From Microbacterium sp. LWH13-1.2 (GTDB lineage: Bacteria > Actinomycetota > Actinomycetes > Actinomycetales > Microbacteriaceae), in contig NZ_CP151635.1 in assembly GCF_038397735.1 (NCBI RefSeq), forward strand, positions 248,001-312,000: a DNA stretch of 64,000 nt. Reading direction: 5' to 3'. A program made the translations under genes and the position numbers. The notes under the pieces were generated by a model. The model was not told the DNA's origin. It did no database searches and saw only the letters and a list, made by a program, of their open reading frames with translations. Shown piece after piece: positions 44,265-53,233 of the stretch. The stretch's first letter is position 1; the number at the start of each line of letters is the position of its first letter.

Positions 44265-46817
44265 TCAGCGGGCGGAGCGGTTCTTGGTATGCCTGGTCGG
44301 TGCCGCGGCCCAGGGGTCCTCCGGCCACGGATGCTTCGGGTAGCGCCCGCGCATCTCGGCGCGCACCTGGGAGTACGGACCCGACCAGAACGAGGCCAGG
44401 TCGTCGGTGACCGCGAGCGGGCGCCCTGCAGGGGACAGCAGGTGGAACAGCACCGGCACCCGTCCGTCGGCCAGCCGCGGCGTCTCGGCCCAACCGAAGC
44501 ACTCCTGCAGCTTCACGGCGACGACAGGGCGTGCGGTCGCATCATCGTGCGGCGGGTAGTCGATGCGGATGCGCGAACCGGTGGGCACTTCGAGGCGGTC
44601 GGGAACGAGCTCATCGAGCCGCGCGGCCTCGGGCCAGGGGAGCACCCGGCGAAGAGCCGACGTCAGATCGAGCCTGTTCACGGGGGCGCCACCCGCGAGG
44701 GCGTCGAGCTCCGGCGCCAGCCAGGCATCGAGCGTCGCGGTCAGCCCTGCGTCGGACACATCGGGCCAGGGAAAGCCGATCTCTCGTCGCAGCAGAGCCA
44801 GACGGCGGCGCAGGGCGTCCGCACCCTCGGACCAAGACACCATGCCGAGACCGTCTCGCCGGATCGCCCGGCGCACGGCATCCCGTCCCTCCTCGGCTGA
44901 TGCGCGCACCGGCGCCGAGGAGCGCAGGATCGCACCGATGCGCCGCTCGCGACGAGCCTGGACACGGCCTCCGACGAACTCCGCTTCGACGCGGTCGGTC
45001 ATGAGGTGACTCGCGGCGCTCTCGATCTGCGTCTCGGTGAGCACGGCCGCAGACCGGATGAGCGCGCCGGATCCCGCTGCGGCACGGGCCGAGGCGCGCG
45101 CGACATCGGCGACGGCGAGCCACTCGACCGCCGCGAGCGGACCGCGTACCCCCGCGCGGGTTCCGGATGCCAGCAGGAATGTCGCGCCCTCGGCGGTGCG
45201 CTCGACGCGGTGGGCGATTCGCTCGGGGAAGGCGAGAGCGATCACGAGGCCGACCCCGTCGAGGTTCGAACGGACGCCCGGAGTCGGGCGGACCATGCGC
45301 TCGAGGCGATCGGCGTCGCTGCGCCATCGGCGGGCGTCCGGCGCCCGACCGCCACGAAGGGCGATGATCGCCTGGGCGACGTCGGCCTCGGCGATGCGCA
45401 GGTCGCCACCCAAGAGTGCGACGACCTCGGCCGCGAGTCGCGCCCCGACCGCCGGGCTCCCGTCGCGGAGAGCACGGGCGAGCCGCGGATCGGTCGGGAT
45501 GCGCGCCAGGATGCGGCCCTCCGTGGTCGCTCGACCCTCGTCGTCGATCGCGCCGAGGCCTTGGAGCACGGCGAGCGCATCGGCGAGGTTCTGGGCGGGC
45601 AGCGGGTCGATCATCCGCAGGCCGGCGCCGCCGGGGGCGCCCCAACAGGCGAGCAGCAGAGCGGCATCCGCGAGATCGGTCACCGCGATCTCGGGAGCCG
45701 GACGCGCAGGAGCCGCAGCATACGTGCGCTCGTCGACGCAGCGGATCACGGTGCCGGGGCCCTGGCGGGTGGCGCGCCCTGCGCGCTGCACGCACGACGA
45801 GCGGGAGGCTGCGGTGGTCACCAGACCCGTCATGCCGCGCGCGGTGTCGCGCTGCGGATGTCGGGCGAGACAGCTGTCCACGACCAGGCGTACCCCCGGC
45901 ACGGTGAGGGATGACTCGGCGAGCGATGTCGTGACGATGATGCGCGGAGGGGCGTCGGGTGCGCGGCCGCGGATCACGGCATCCTGCTCTGCCGCGGGGA
46001 TCTGCCCGTGCAGTTCGCGCACATCGAACGCATCGCTCGCGGTGCGGATGCGGCGCGCGATCTCCGACACCTCGCGTGCGCCCGGTGCGAAGACCAGCAC
46101 GTCGGCACGAGGATCGCCTCGGATGAGCTCCCGGGCGGCGGATGCCGTTGTCGCGGCGATGTGATCGAGGAACCCCCTGGTGACCCCGCGCTCATCGAGT
46201 CGCGGCACGGGGCTCGGCGCCCATCGTTCGGAGAGTGGGAAGGCGGGAACCTCGTGGTCGATGATCGGCGCGGGATGGTCGTCGGTGCCGAGGACGGCCG
46301 AGATGCGAGGCGCGTCGAGGGTTGCCGACATGGCGATGACCGTGAGGTCGTCGCGCAGCTCACGGACCTCCGACAGCAGGCCGATCAGCAGGTCGGTCTC
46401 GAGGGCGCGCTCGTGCACCTCGTCGATGATCACGGCGCTCACGTCGTCGAGTCCTGGATCGTCCAGCATCCGCCGCAGGAGCACTCCGGCCGTGACGAAC
46501 TCGACCAGCGTCTCGGGTCCTGCGGAGCGCTCGCCGCGGACGGTGAAGCCCACGCGGGTGCCGAGTGGGGTGCCGTCGAGGTGGGCGAGTCGCCGGGCGG
46601 CCGCGCGCGCGGCGACTCGGCGGGGCTGGGTGACGATCACTCGCCCGGTCGTCCGCGATGCGACGAGCGGCGGCACGAGTGTGGTCTTGCCCGTGCCCGG
46701 CGGAGCGCTCACGACCACGGACGCACTGGCGTCGAGCGCTGCGGAGAGGTCATCGACGGCGGCCGCGAACGAGAGCCCGGCGCCGATGGCGGCGAGGTCG
46801 AAGGCGGGGGTGGTCAC
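44265..46817 (-). CDS. hrpB: ATP-dependent helicase HrpB
   Basis: An 850-residue DEAH/RHA-type helicase. Motif I is PPGTGKTT near residue 38, motif II is IIDEVHERALETD (DEVH form), motif III is SATL, motif VI is QRAGRATRQGPGTVIRC, and the C-terminal 120 residues are the HrpB-specific domain (RIRIDYPPHDD; LFHLLSPAGRPLAVT). It acts on RNA or RNA-DNA; in Gram-negative bacteria HrpB is tied to stress and virulence. It stands alone and converges on the ABC permease gene. Confidence 0.95.
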   Translation of the reverse strand: MTTPAFDLAAIGAGLSFAAAVDDLSAALDASASVVVSAPPGTGKTTLVPPLVASRTTGRVIVTQPRRVAARAAARRLAHLDGTPLGTRVGFTVRGERSAGPETLVEFVTAGVLLRRMLDDPGLDDVSAVIIDEVHERALETDLLIGLLSEVRELRDDLTVIAMSATLDAPRISAVLGTDDHPAPIIDHEVPAFPLSERWAPSPVPRLDERGVTRGFLDHIAATTASAARELIRGDPRADVLVFAPGAREVSEIARRIRTASDAFDVRELHGQIPAAEQDAVIRGRAPDAPPRIIVTTSLAESSLTVPGVRLVVDSCLARHPQRDTARGMTGLVTTAASRSSCVQRAGRATRQGPGTVIRCVDERTYAAAPARPAPEIAVTDLADAALLLACWGAPGGAGLRMIDPLPAQNLADALAVLQGLGAIDDEGRATTEGRILARIPTDPRLARALRDGSPAVGARLAAEVVALLGGDLRIAEADVAQAIIALRGGRAPDARRWRSDADRLERMVRPTPGVRSNLDGVGLVIALAFPERIAHRVERTAEGATFLLASGTRAGVRGPLAAVEWLAVADVARASARAAAGSGALIRSAAVLTETQIESAASHLMTDRVEAEFVGGRVQARRERRIGAILRSSAPVRASAEEGRDAVRRAIRRDGLGMVSWSEGADALRRRLALLRREIGFPWPDVSDAGLTATLDAWLAPELDALAGGAPVNRLDLTSALRRVLPWPEAARLDELVPDRLEVPTGSRIRIDYPPHDDATARPVVAVKLQECFGWAETPRLADGRVPVLFHLLSPAGRPLAVTDDLASFWSGPYSQVRAEMRGRYPKHPWPEDPWAAAPTRHTKNRSAR

Positions 46818-46906
46818 CCCTCCAGTCTGCCCGTTCTGGACGAGTCCGGAGACGACGGATGCCGCGACCGATCCGGCCGCGGCATCCGCTGTGTTCTGTG
46901 CGCTGA

Positions 46907-48511
46907 CTACTCCGCTGCGGGAGCCGGCGGTGCCGGTGGCGGCGGCGTGGTCGGTGCCGACTGGCGCTGAGGCGCGGCGGCCGGGGCGGATGCCGCGGCC
47001 ACGCCCTCGCCGATGCCACGACCGACGGCCTGACCCTGGATGATCGATGCGAGGTCGAGCCCGGTCGCCGAGCTGACGCTGTCGAACACCGACTTCAGAG
47101 CCTTCGCGCTGTCGGCGCCGACGACGTTCGAGGCGCCGTCTTCGCTGGAGCCGCCGATGATCGAGACGTTTCCGATCGCGGCGTAGCCCTTCGAGAACTC
47201 GGCCATGATCGACGGCAGCACATCGAGCACGCGCTGCGACAGGAATGCATCCTGGTTGGAGGCGATGGCCTTCGCCTCTGCCTCGACGGCTGCGGCTCGC
47301 GCTTCACCCTCGGCGCGGATGGCGTCGGCTTCGGCGTTCGCGCGCAGACGGCGGGCCTCGGATTCGGCCTCGGCCTGGGCGCGCAGGGCGTCTGCCTCAC
47401 CGGTCGCGCGGGCGATCGCGGCTGCGGCCTCACCGTCGGCCTTGGCCTTGTCGGCCTGGGCCTGCTGCTCGGCGATGCGGGTGCGGGCCTCGGCCTGCTT
47501 GACCTGCTCGATCGCGCCGGCTTCGGCTGCACGCTCACGCGTGTAGAGCTCGGCCTGGGCGCGGGTCTCGGCCTCGTACCGCTGGGCGTCGGCGACGCGC
47601 TTGACGTCGGCGTCGAGCTGAGCCTGACGGTTCTCGGCCTGCTGCTGCAGAACGGCCTGCTGGGCCTGCTCGCGGGCGAGGTTCTCGGCCTGCTCGGCCT
47701 CGGCGCGCGCACGACCGATGCCGGCGTTCGCGTTGGCGGTGTTGGTGTCGAGAGCGGTCTGCTCGACCAGGTTGGCTTCCTGGTTGGCGATGTTCTTCTG
47801 GTTGATCGCACGGTCGGCGTTGGTCTGCGAGATCTCGGCGGACTGACGCTTGGCCTGGATCTCGGGAGCACCGAGCGACTGGATGTAGCCGACCTTGTCG
47901 GTGATGCCCTTGATCTGGAAAGAGTCCAGGATCAGACCCTGCTCGGCGAGCTCCTGCGAGACGTCGGCCGCGATCTGGTCGGAGAACTTCTTGCGCTCGC
48001 GCATGAGCTCGACCACCGAGAGCGTCGCGACGATGCCGCGGAGCGCACCTTCGAGCTGCTCGGTGGTGAACTGCTCGATGGCCTTGTCCTGCGAGGCGAA
48101 ACGCTCGGCGGCGCGGCGCACGAGGATGGGGTCCGAGCCGATCTTCACGATCGCGACGCCGTCGACGTTGAGTGTGACGCTGTCGAGCGACTGGGCCTCT
48201 GCGTTGAGTGAGACCTGACGCGAGCGCAGCGAGATGATCTCGTGGCGCTGCGTGATGGGGTTCACCAGCGACTTGCCGTTCACGATGACCGTGACGGGCG
48301 ACTCCGACATCTCGTCTCTGGTCGAGCCGTCCGCTCCGATGACCGCGCGTGCCACCTTCTGCTTGCGTCCCGAGATGACGAGCGCCTCATCGGCACGAGC
48401 CACCTTGATCCAGCTGCGCGCGAACAGCAGCAGGATGAGCAGGACGACGACGGCGGCGACGACTGCGATTCCGACGATGACGAGGATGCCGACGATTCCG
48501 GCGATCTCCAT
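46907..48511 (-). CDS. Flotillin-like SPFH protein
   Basis: A 534-residue membrane scaffold protein. It begins with a membrane segment (VAAVVVLLILLLFARS), followed by an SPFH/band-7 domain (about 30-250) and a long Ala/Glu/Gln-rich coiled coil (about 250-430; VKQAEARTRIAEQQAQADKA is typical, read as a heptad pattern). The end is Gly/Pro-rich and may be disordered. Such proteins organise membrane microdomains. The ATG is preceded by AGGGAGG. It is preceded on its strand by the MarR gene after 124 bases. Confidence 0.92.
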   Translation of the reverse strand: MEIAGIVGILVIVGIAVVAAVVVLLILLLFARSWIKVARADEALVISGRKQKVARAVIGADGSTRDEMSESPVTVIVNGKSLVNPITQRHEIISLRSRQVSLNAEAQSLDSVTLNVDGVAIVKIGSDPILVRRAAERFASQDKAIEQFTTEQLEGALRGIVATLSVVELMRERKKFSDQIAADVSQELAEQGLILDSFQIKGITDKVGYIQSLGAPEIQAKRQSAEISQTNADRAINQKNIANQEANLVEQTALDTNTANANAGIGRARAEAEQAENLAREQAQQAVLQQQAENRQAQLDADVKRVADAQRYEAETRAQAELYTRERAAEAGAIEQVKQAEARTRIAEQQAQADKAKADGEAAAAIARATGEADALRAQAEAESEARRLRANAEADAIRAEGEARAAAVEAEAKAIASNQDAFLSQRVLDVLPSIMAEFSKGYAAIGNVSIIGGSSEDGASNVVGADSAKALKSVFDSVSSATGLDLASIIQGQAVGRGIGEGVAAASAPAAAPQRQSAPTTPPPPAPPAPAAE

Positions 48512-48635
48512 GGATGACCTCCCTGGTTCCCCCCGAGGGGGCGGTCTTGGATGCCGGCGCGGCCGCGCGGGCGTTCACGCTCCACCCTGCCAGAAAAGCG
48601 CTGAGGCCGTCGCGGCCGTGCTGCGGAGGGAGAGG

Positions 48636-49064
48636 TCAGTGGCCGCGGAGCTTCTCCGCCAGGTCGCGCAGCGTCCTCAGCTCGGCATCGTCGAGGCGCG
48701 ACATCCGCTCGGCGATGGATCGTCCGTGCACGGTCGCGATGCTGCGGAACGCCTTGGCGCCGGCATCCGTCGCCCTGATCAGTGCGCCGCGCCCGTCATC
48801 GGGGTCGGGGCACTTCGCGACGAGGTCGCGAGCGACCATCCGGTCGATCAGGCGCGAGACGCTCGGCTGGCTGATGAGCATGTTCGCCGTCACATCGCGC
48901 AGTCGCGCGGACATGCCGGGGGAGCGAGTGACGGTGAGCAGCACGTCGTACTCGGCCTGACCGAGATCCGTGTCCTCGAAGTCGGCGTTCATCTCGGTGA
49001 ACAGCTCGTGCTGCGCGCGGAACAGGCTCTCCCAGGCCTCGAGGGCGAGCTTGCGATCGGTCAT
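48636..49064 (-). CDS. MarR-family transcriptional regulator
   Basis: A 142-residue winged-helix regulator with the core LRDVTANMLISQPSVSRLIDRM and wing DPDDGRGALIRATDAG. It probably senses small aromatic or oxidative compounds. It is the last gene of the chromosome-like part before the Tn7-like island. A perfect 13-bp hairpin lies about 24 bases upstream of its start. Confidence 0.9.
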   Translation of the reverse strand: MTDRKLALEAWESLFRAQHELFTEMNADFEDTDLGQAEYDVLLTVTRSPGMSARLRDVTANMLISQPSVSRLIDRMVARDLVAKCPDPDDGRGALIRATDAGAKAFRSIATVHGRSIAERMSRLDDAELRTLRDLAEKLRGH

Positions 49065-49087
49065 GGGAACAGATTACGGCAACAGTA

Positions 49088-49121
49088 AAGGGCCGGTCGG
49101 AGAGGCTCCCGACCGGCCCTT
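49088..49121. terminator. Hairpin upstream of the MarR gene
   Basis: AAGGGCCGGTCGG (49088-49100) and CCGACCGGCCCTT (49109-49121) pair perfectly with an eight-base loop. It lies upstream of the MarR start, so it probably terminated a plus-strand transcript that came from a now displaced gene or from the transposon side. Confidence 0.6.
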
Positions 49122-49256
49122 AGTCCCTTGCACCAAGAGTGTCCTGCAATCACATGCGGTGTATGCCACAGCAAACATTCACCGTGCGATCACTCTATAA
49201 CGGCGAGATAACGAATGCAACGGTTTGGTCACGGAATCTTCGCGACTGCGACCGTG

Positions 49257-49335
49257 TTGTTGTCCCATCTCGCGGAAGTTGTCACTTTCTCACGTACCTG
49301 TCAGTGACGCTCTTCGGAGTTGTCAGTTTTCTCAC
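49257..49335 (+). repeat. Direct repeats resembling TnsB binding sites
   Basis: AAGTTGTCACTTTCTCAC (49276-49293) and GAGTTGTCAGTTTTCTCAC (49317-49335) are close copies 41-42 bases apart. A weaker third copy, TTGTTGTCCCATCTCGC, starts near 49257. Tn7-family left ends carry several spaced, directly repeated TnsB sites of about 20 bp; position before tnsA and the spacing agree. A short inverted match (ACAACTC at 49345-49351) follows. No copies were seen by eye at a right end. Confidence 0.65.
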
Positions 49336-49483
49336 CCACGCGTCACAACTCGGCGGCGTGTCGCCCACGCCTGCTCGTGGCGACCGCGTACCTTGATCGC
49401 GAAGCAGGCACATCTCCCAATTCACCTCGATGAGTCATCGTCAGCGAGGGGCGCGTTCGGCTTCACGTCGTCTTAGGCCGCCG

Positions 49484-49506
49484 GACGAACACAACTGTTG
49501 TTCGTC
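49484..49506. promoter_or_regulatory. Inverted repeat just before tnsA
   Basis: GACGAACA (49484-49491) pairs with TGTTCGTC (49499-49506) around a seven-base loop that itself contains CAACTG. It lies 11 bases upstream of the first tnsA start and could be an operator for autoregulation or an mRNA hairpin. Function inferred from position only. Confidence 0.4.
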
Positions 49507-49517
49507 GATGGGCTTGG

Positions 49518-50261
49518 ATGATGTTCTTGAATTTTGTGTGGCCAGCGCCCGCTGAGGTGCCGGTGATTGCTCCTTGTCGGATCGAGTATCAGCTCGATGG
49601 CGTACGAGTCGAGGTGGACGCTGCCGATGCGGGGAGCGTGCCGTTCGAAGACTGTGAACCGGTGCGCGACTTTCCAACCTGGCCGGGCAAGCAGCACTAC
49701 TCAGGTCTCCTCTACATGCAGGGCGTGCAGGCGCACGTCGGGTTCGAGTCACTTGCGGAACGATCGTTCCTGATCGAACTGGATCGTCTTGAGGGCATAC
49801 GCTCCGTCACCAGTCAACCGATGTGGATTCGGTGGTTGGGTGCAGATCCGGGGAATCATGCCCCGGACTTCTTCGTACGGTTCGCCGACGGGTCGAGGAT
49901 GCTCGTCGATGTGCGGCCGCTGCAGCGGATTGATGCCGAAGCGAGAGCGGTGTTCGACCGCACCGCCGTGCTGTGCGCTGACTTCGGGTGGCGCTACGTC
50001 GTGTACTCGGAAGACTCCCCGATACGCGATGCGAACGTCCGCTTCTTGATGCGATTCCGTGAGCCAAGGTGGTCGGTCGACGACACGGCGCAGGTGCTGT
50101 CCGGGTTCGCCGGAACGATCAGTGAGGCAGCGGAACGACTGGGCGGGAGTCAGGACGGACTGGGGACCTGTTACGCGCTGATTTGGAGTCATCGCCTCGA
50201 TGCAGATCTCGAACAACCGTTGTCTTTGAGAACCCTCGTGACGTGGAGGAACGACGCATGA
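49518..50261 (+). CDS. tnsA: TnsA-like transposon endonuclease
   Basis: A 247-residue protein that cuts the 5' ends of the element while TnsB handles the 3' ends. The catalytic core reads as a restriction-enzyme-like fold: Glu in ESLAERSFL (Glu81), Asp117 in HAPDFFV, and VDVRP at residues 130-134 where Tn7 TnsA has a lysine; here an arginine, as in other actinobacterial homologues I know. The C-terminus is a helical region that probably contacts TnsC. An alternative GTG start at 49563 has a GAGG ribosome site and would remove 15 residues. It overlaps tnsB by four bases. Confidence 0.85.
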   Translation: MMFLNFVWPAPAEVPVIAPCRIEYQLDGVRVEVDAADAGSVPFEDCEPVRDFPTWPGKQHYSGLLYMQGVQAHVGFESLAERSFLIELDRLEGIRSVTSQPMWIRWLGADPGNHAPDFFVRFADGSRMLVDVRPLQRIDAEARAVFDRTAVLCADFGWRYVVYSEDSPIRDANVRFLMRFREPRWSVDDTAQVLSGFAGTISEAAERLGGSQDGLGTCYALIWSHRLDADLEQPLSLRTLVTWRNDA

Positions 50262-52249
50262 ACGCTAAAGCAGGATCGCGCATTGTGTGGCGCGGACAGA
50301 TCTATGACGTGATCGTGGTGTGTCCGTCCGCGGTCACTTTGAGAGACCAAGATGGTGGCGAGTTCGACGTTAGCCATGACGAACTCAACCGTGCCGCCGA
50401 GCCTCCCGCGACTGATCTCCTCCTCAGAGCGGCAGAGACGCTTGTCGAAGGAGCGGAGTCAACAAGTGAGCTTCTGGTGTGGAGGGAGGCCCTTGCTCGA
50501 ATCGCGGCTGCCTCCGAGACACATGGTCAGCAACGTGAAGCGGTCGAGAAGGAAGTGACGAGGCTCGCGCAAGAGCTTGGTCGCACCGTGACGGCACGGA
50601 CCATCTTCCGCAAGCTCAGGTCGTACAAGGAGGGCGGGATCGCTGCGGTTGCGGATCAGCGTTCTCGTGAAGGGCGCGCAAGACGATCATCCAGCATCGA
50701 TCCGCGCGTCATCGAGGCCCTCAATATTGTTCTTGCTCGTCGCGCGCGAGAATCCACGACCAGCAAGGCCGTCATCCTCGCGCAGGTTGAAGCCCTCGTC
50801 CGAAGGAATCATGGGGACGATGTCGCGATGCCGAGCCGTGCGACCTTCTATCGGGTCCTTGCTGCAGAGGACCGCGGACGATTCTCGTTCGGTTCTGCGA
50901 AGACTCGAGAATCTCTGTCATTGCGTCCGGACCGTGCTTTCGGTGGCCGACCCGGCCTACGCCCTGGTGAGCACGTGCAGATAGACACCACTCGACTGGA
51001 CGTGATGGTGCGTATCGACGCTGCAACCGTGGGTCGGCCCGAGCTGACGATCATGGTCGACGTCGCGACCCGCTCCATTCTCGCGGCAGTGATGCGTCCG
51101 GTTTCCACAAAGAGCATGGACTTGGTCATCGTGCTTGCGCGCGCCTTGGTTCCCTACGGACGGCGTCCAGAGGGGGCCCGTGAAACGAGAAGACTGCTCT
51201 CGACTGCGTGGGCGGAGGAGGCGTTGATCGATCAGGAGAGGTATGAACGTCTTCGGCTTTCGCAGCCGTTCATCTTCCCGGAGACGATCACCACCGACAA
51301 CGGTCGACCGTTTCTTTCTCAACACTTTCGCGCGGTCTGCGCGGCGCTGGGGATCTCGCTCACGAAGGCAGCCCCTCACACGCCGACAGACAAGGCCCAT
51401 GTCGAGCGGACCTTCGCATCGATCTCGTCGCTGTTTTTGCAGCACGTCAAGGGATACGTAGGACGAAGCGTCGAACACCGTGGGAAGAACGTCGAAGCCC
51501 AGTCGGCAGAGCTGCTCACCATCGCTCAGATGCAAGAGCTGCTGGAGGACTGGGTGGCGGTCGAATGGCAGAACCGAAATCACGACGGACTTCGCGACCC
51601 CTTGGAACCAACGATCTCGCTGACTCCGAACGAGATGTGTCGAGCGTTTCGAGAGGTCGTCCCGGAACTCCACGTGCCCCTCGCCAAAGATGACTTCATC
51701 GCACTGCTGCCGATCGTGCACCGCAGGATCAATCGATATGGAGTCACCATCGAGCACCGCATCTACGACTCCGAACGCCTTGCCCACTACAGGCGTCGAG
51801 AGTCGCAGTCGAAACGGCAGAAAGGGAGGTGGCCGATCCGTGTCGATCCCTACAACCTGCATGTCGTCTGGCTCGAGGACAACGGCGAGTTCATTCCGCT
51901 GCGATGGTCGAACGGCCTGCACGAACTCCCGATGATGGGGGACGTGTGGAGGTCTGCGCGCGATGCGCACCGTTCCGTCGACCGCGACGGGCAGCAGGAT
52001 CACGATCTCGTGCACGCCATGCGCGATTTTGCCGGACGAGGCAACAACAAGCCGATGGCCAGGAGGTCCGCTCGCGAGAAGGCGGTGGCGGCAGACCCGA
52101 TGAATCTGCTCAGCGCGGAAGCAGCAGCCGCCACCACGCCACAAAGCGACGGCGCAAAGACCGACGTGCCAGTACCGCAGGAAGACGAGTGGCCGAACCG
52201 CGGTGGCTTTTCCTTCATCTCGGCACCGACAACAGACGAAGGCGAGTAG
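50258..52249 (+). CDS. tnsB: TnsB-like DDE transposase
   Basis: A 663-residue transposase of the Mu/TnsB integrase type. The catalytic triad reads Asp243 (HVQIDTTRL), Asp347 (TTDNGRPF) and Glu383 (DKAHVERTF), giving the classic D,D-35-E spacing. Helix-turn-helix regions for end binding lie before residue 200 (GRTVTARTIFRKLRSYKEGG), and a Mu-C-like barrel after about 500 (NRYGVTIEHRIYDSE). The basic, disordered C-terminal tail ends in NRGGFSFI, which probably docks with TnsC. The start at 50258 overlaps tnsA and is preceded by TGGAGGAA. Confidence 0.95.
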   Translation: MNAKAGSRIVWRGQIYDVIVVCPSAVTLRDQDGGEFDVSHDELNRAAEPPATDLLLRAAETLVEGAESTSELLVWREALARIAAASETHGQQREAVEKEVTRLAQELGRTVTARTIFRKLRSYKEGGIAAVADQRSREGRARRSSSIDPRVIEALNIVLARRARESTTSKAVILAQVEALVRRNHGDDVAMPSRATFYRVLAAEDRGRFSFGSAKTRESLSLRPDRAFGGRPGLRPGEHVQIDTTRLDVMVRIDAATVGRPELTIMVDVATRSILAAVMRPVSTKSMDLVIVLARALVPYGRRPEGARETRRLLSTAWAEEALIDQERYERLRLSQPFIFPETITTDNGRPFLSQHFRAVCAALGISLTKAAPHTPTDKAHVERTFASISSLFLQHVKGYVGRSVEHRGKNVEAQSAELLTIAQMQELLEDWVAVEWQNRNHDGLRDPLEPTISLTPNEMCRAFREVVPELHVPLAKDDFIALLPIVHRRINRYGVTIEHRIYDSERLAHYRRRESQSKRQKGRWPIRVDPYNLHVVWLEDNGEFIPLRWSNGLHELPMMGDVWRSARDAHRSVDRDGQQDHDLVHAMRDFAGRGNNKPMARRSAREKAVAADPMNLLSAEAAAATTPQSDGAKTDVPVPQEDEWPNRGGFSFISAPTTDEGE

Positions 52250-52255
52250 GGGTCA

Positions 52256-53233
52256 ATGGAGATTGCGACGCGTGAGGGATGGCGTGAGTTCGTCGAGATG
52301 AAGATCGAGAAACCGGCAGAGATCCCGTTCGCAGTCCTCGGGAGGCTCACGCCCGAGGATCGCCAGATCTACAACTGGGCGCGTGCTCGCTACTCACAGG
52401 CCGGAGCCTTTGTGAAGACACCGCAGTTCGTAGAGTTCCAACGCGCCGCACGCGACCGGGTGTATCTGAACGCCCATCGCCAGGTTGGGAAGCTCGGGCT
52501 GATCCTCTCGGGAGAACCAGGCCAAGGAAAGACGACGACGTTGCTGCAGATCGGCAAGGAGCACGAACTTCGCCGCAGACAGACCGCTCAGCCCACAGCA
52601 GCAGAAGGGTGGACTCCGGTGGCCTACGTCGCCGTACCTGCCCAGTGCTCGGCTAAAGCTCTCCTACTGGAGTTCGCCAGATTCCTGGGCCTTCCCACGC
52701 TGAGCCGAGCGACCTACGGAATCCTCCTCGACACTGTCGCGAACGCCCTGCGCCGTTGCCGAACCGAACTCGTACTGATCGATGACGTACATCATCTCGA
52801 TCTGCGATTTCGCCAGAACATCGAAGCATCTGACATGCTGAAGCAACTTTCCGAGCGATGCGGCGGCACATTCGTCTACGCGGGAATCGCTGTGGAAGAG
52901 ACAGGGCTGCTCGACGGTACTCGCGAGGGCCAGATCCGCAAACGGTTCGAACTGCACCCGGCATCCCCGTTCCGCATCACTACGAAACGAGGACAGGCTG
53001 ACTGGGGTGATCTTCTGTTGGCCATCGAGGACTCGCTTGGCCTGCTGCAGCAGCCTGCGGGGCAGATTCTCGCAAGCGCGAAGACCCTGCATGCGCTCAC
53101 CGGAGGGGAGATCGGCCCGCTCAAGGATCTCCTTCAGCTCGCCGCGCTACACGCCATGCAAGACGGCTCGGAAACCCTAGAAGCGACGCTCTTCGAACGC
53201 GACCTGAAACGCCGGCAAGCGGAGCGGGTCTGA
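52256..53233 (+). CDS. tnsC: TnsC-like AAA+ ATPase
   Basis: A 325-residue AAA+ regulator that connects target selection to the TnsAB transposase. Walker A is GEPGQGKT at residues 86-93, Walker B is LVLIDD at 172-177, followed by a sensor region (YAGIAVEE). It begins six bases after tnsB and its stop codon overlaps the tniQ start. Polymerisation on DNA and ATP-dependent disassembly are the known behaviours of the family. Confidence 0.93.
   Translation: MEIATREGWREFVEMKIEKPAEIPFAVLGRLTPEDRQIYNWARARYSQAGAFVKTPQFVEFQRAARDRVYLNAHRQVGKLGLILSGEPGQGKTTTLLQIGKEHELRRRQTAQPTAAEGWTPVAYVAVPAQCSAKALLLEFARFLGLPTLSRATYGILLDTVANALRRCRTELVLIDDVHHLDLRFRQNIEASDMLKQLSERCGGTFVYAGIAVEETGLLDGTREGQIRKRFELHPASPFRITTKRGQADWGDLLLAIEDSLGLLQQPAGQILASAKTLHALTGGEIGPLKDLLQLAALHAMQDGSETLEATLFERDLKRRQAERV

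Larger units (their letters stand above)
49065..49517. other. 453-base non-coding stretch before the Tn7-like genes
   Basis: No credible gene is seen. The left part has a hairpin (49088-49121), the middle a group of GTTGTC-type repeats (49257-49335) and the right part a small palindrome near the tnsA start. Base composition drops from the chromosome-like level here. The transposon's left end is probably in this stretch; a TGTCCTGCAATCACA sequence at 49140 begins with the TGT typical of Tn7-family ends, but this cannot be verified without an empty site. Confidence 0.6.

Noticed and set aside
49139..49396. An 85-codon open frame upstream of tnsA
   Set aside because: It runs through the repeats thought to be TnsB sites, has no ribosome site and no protein-like character.
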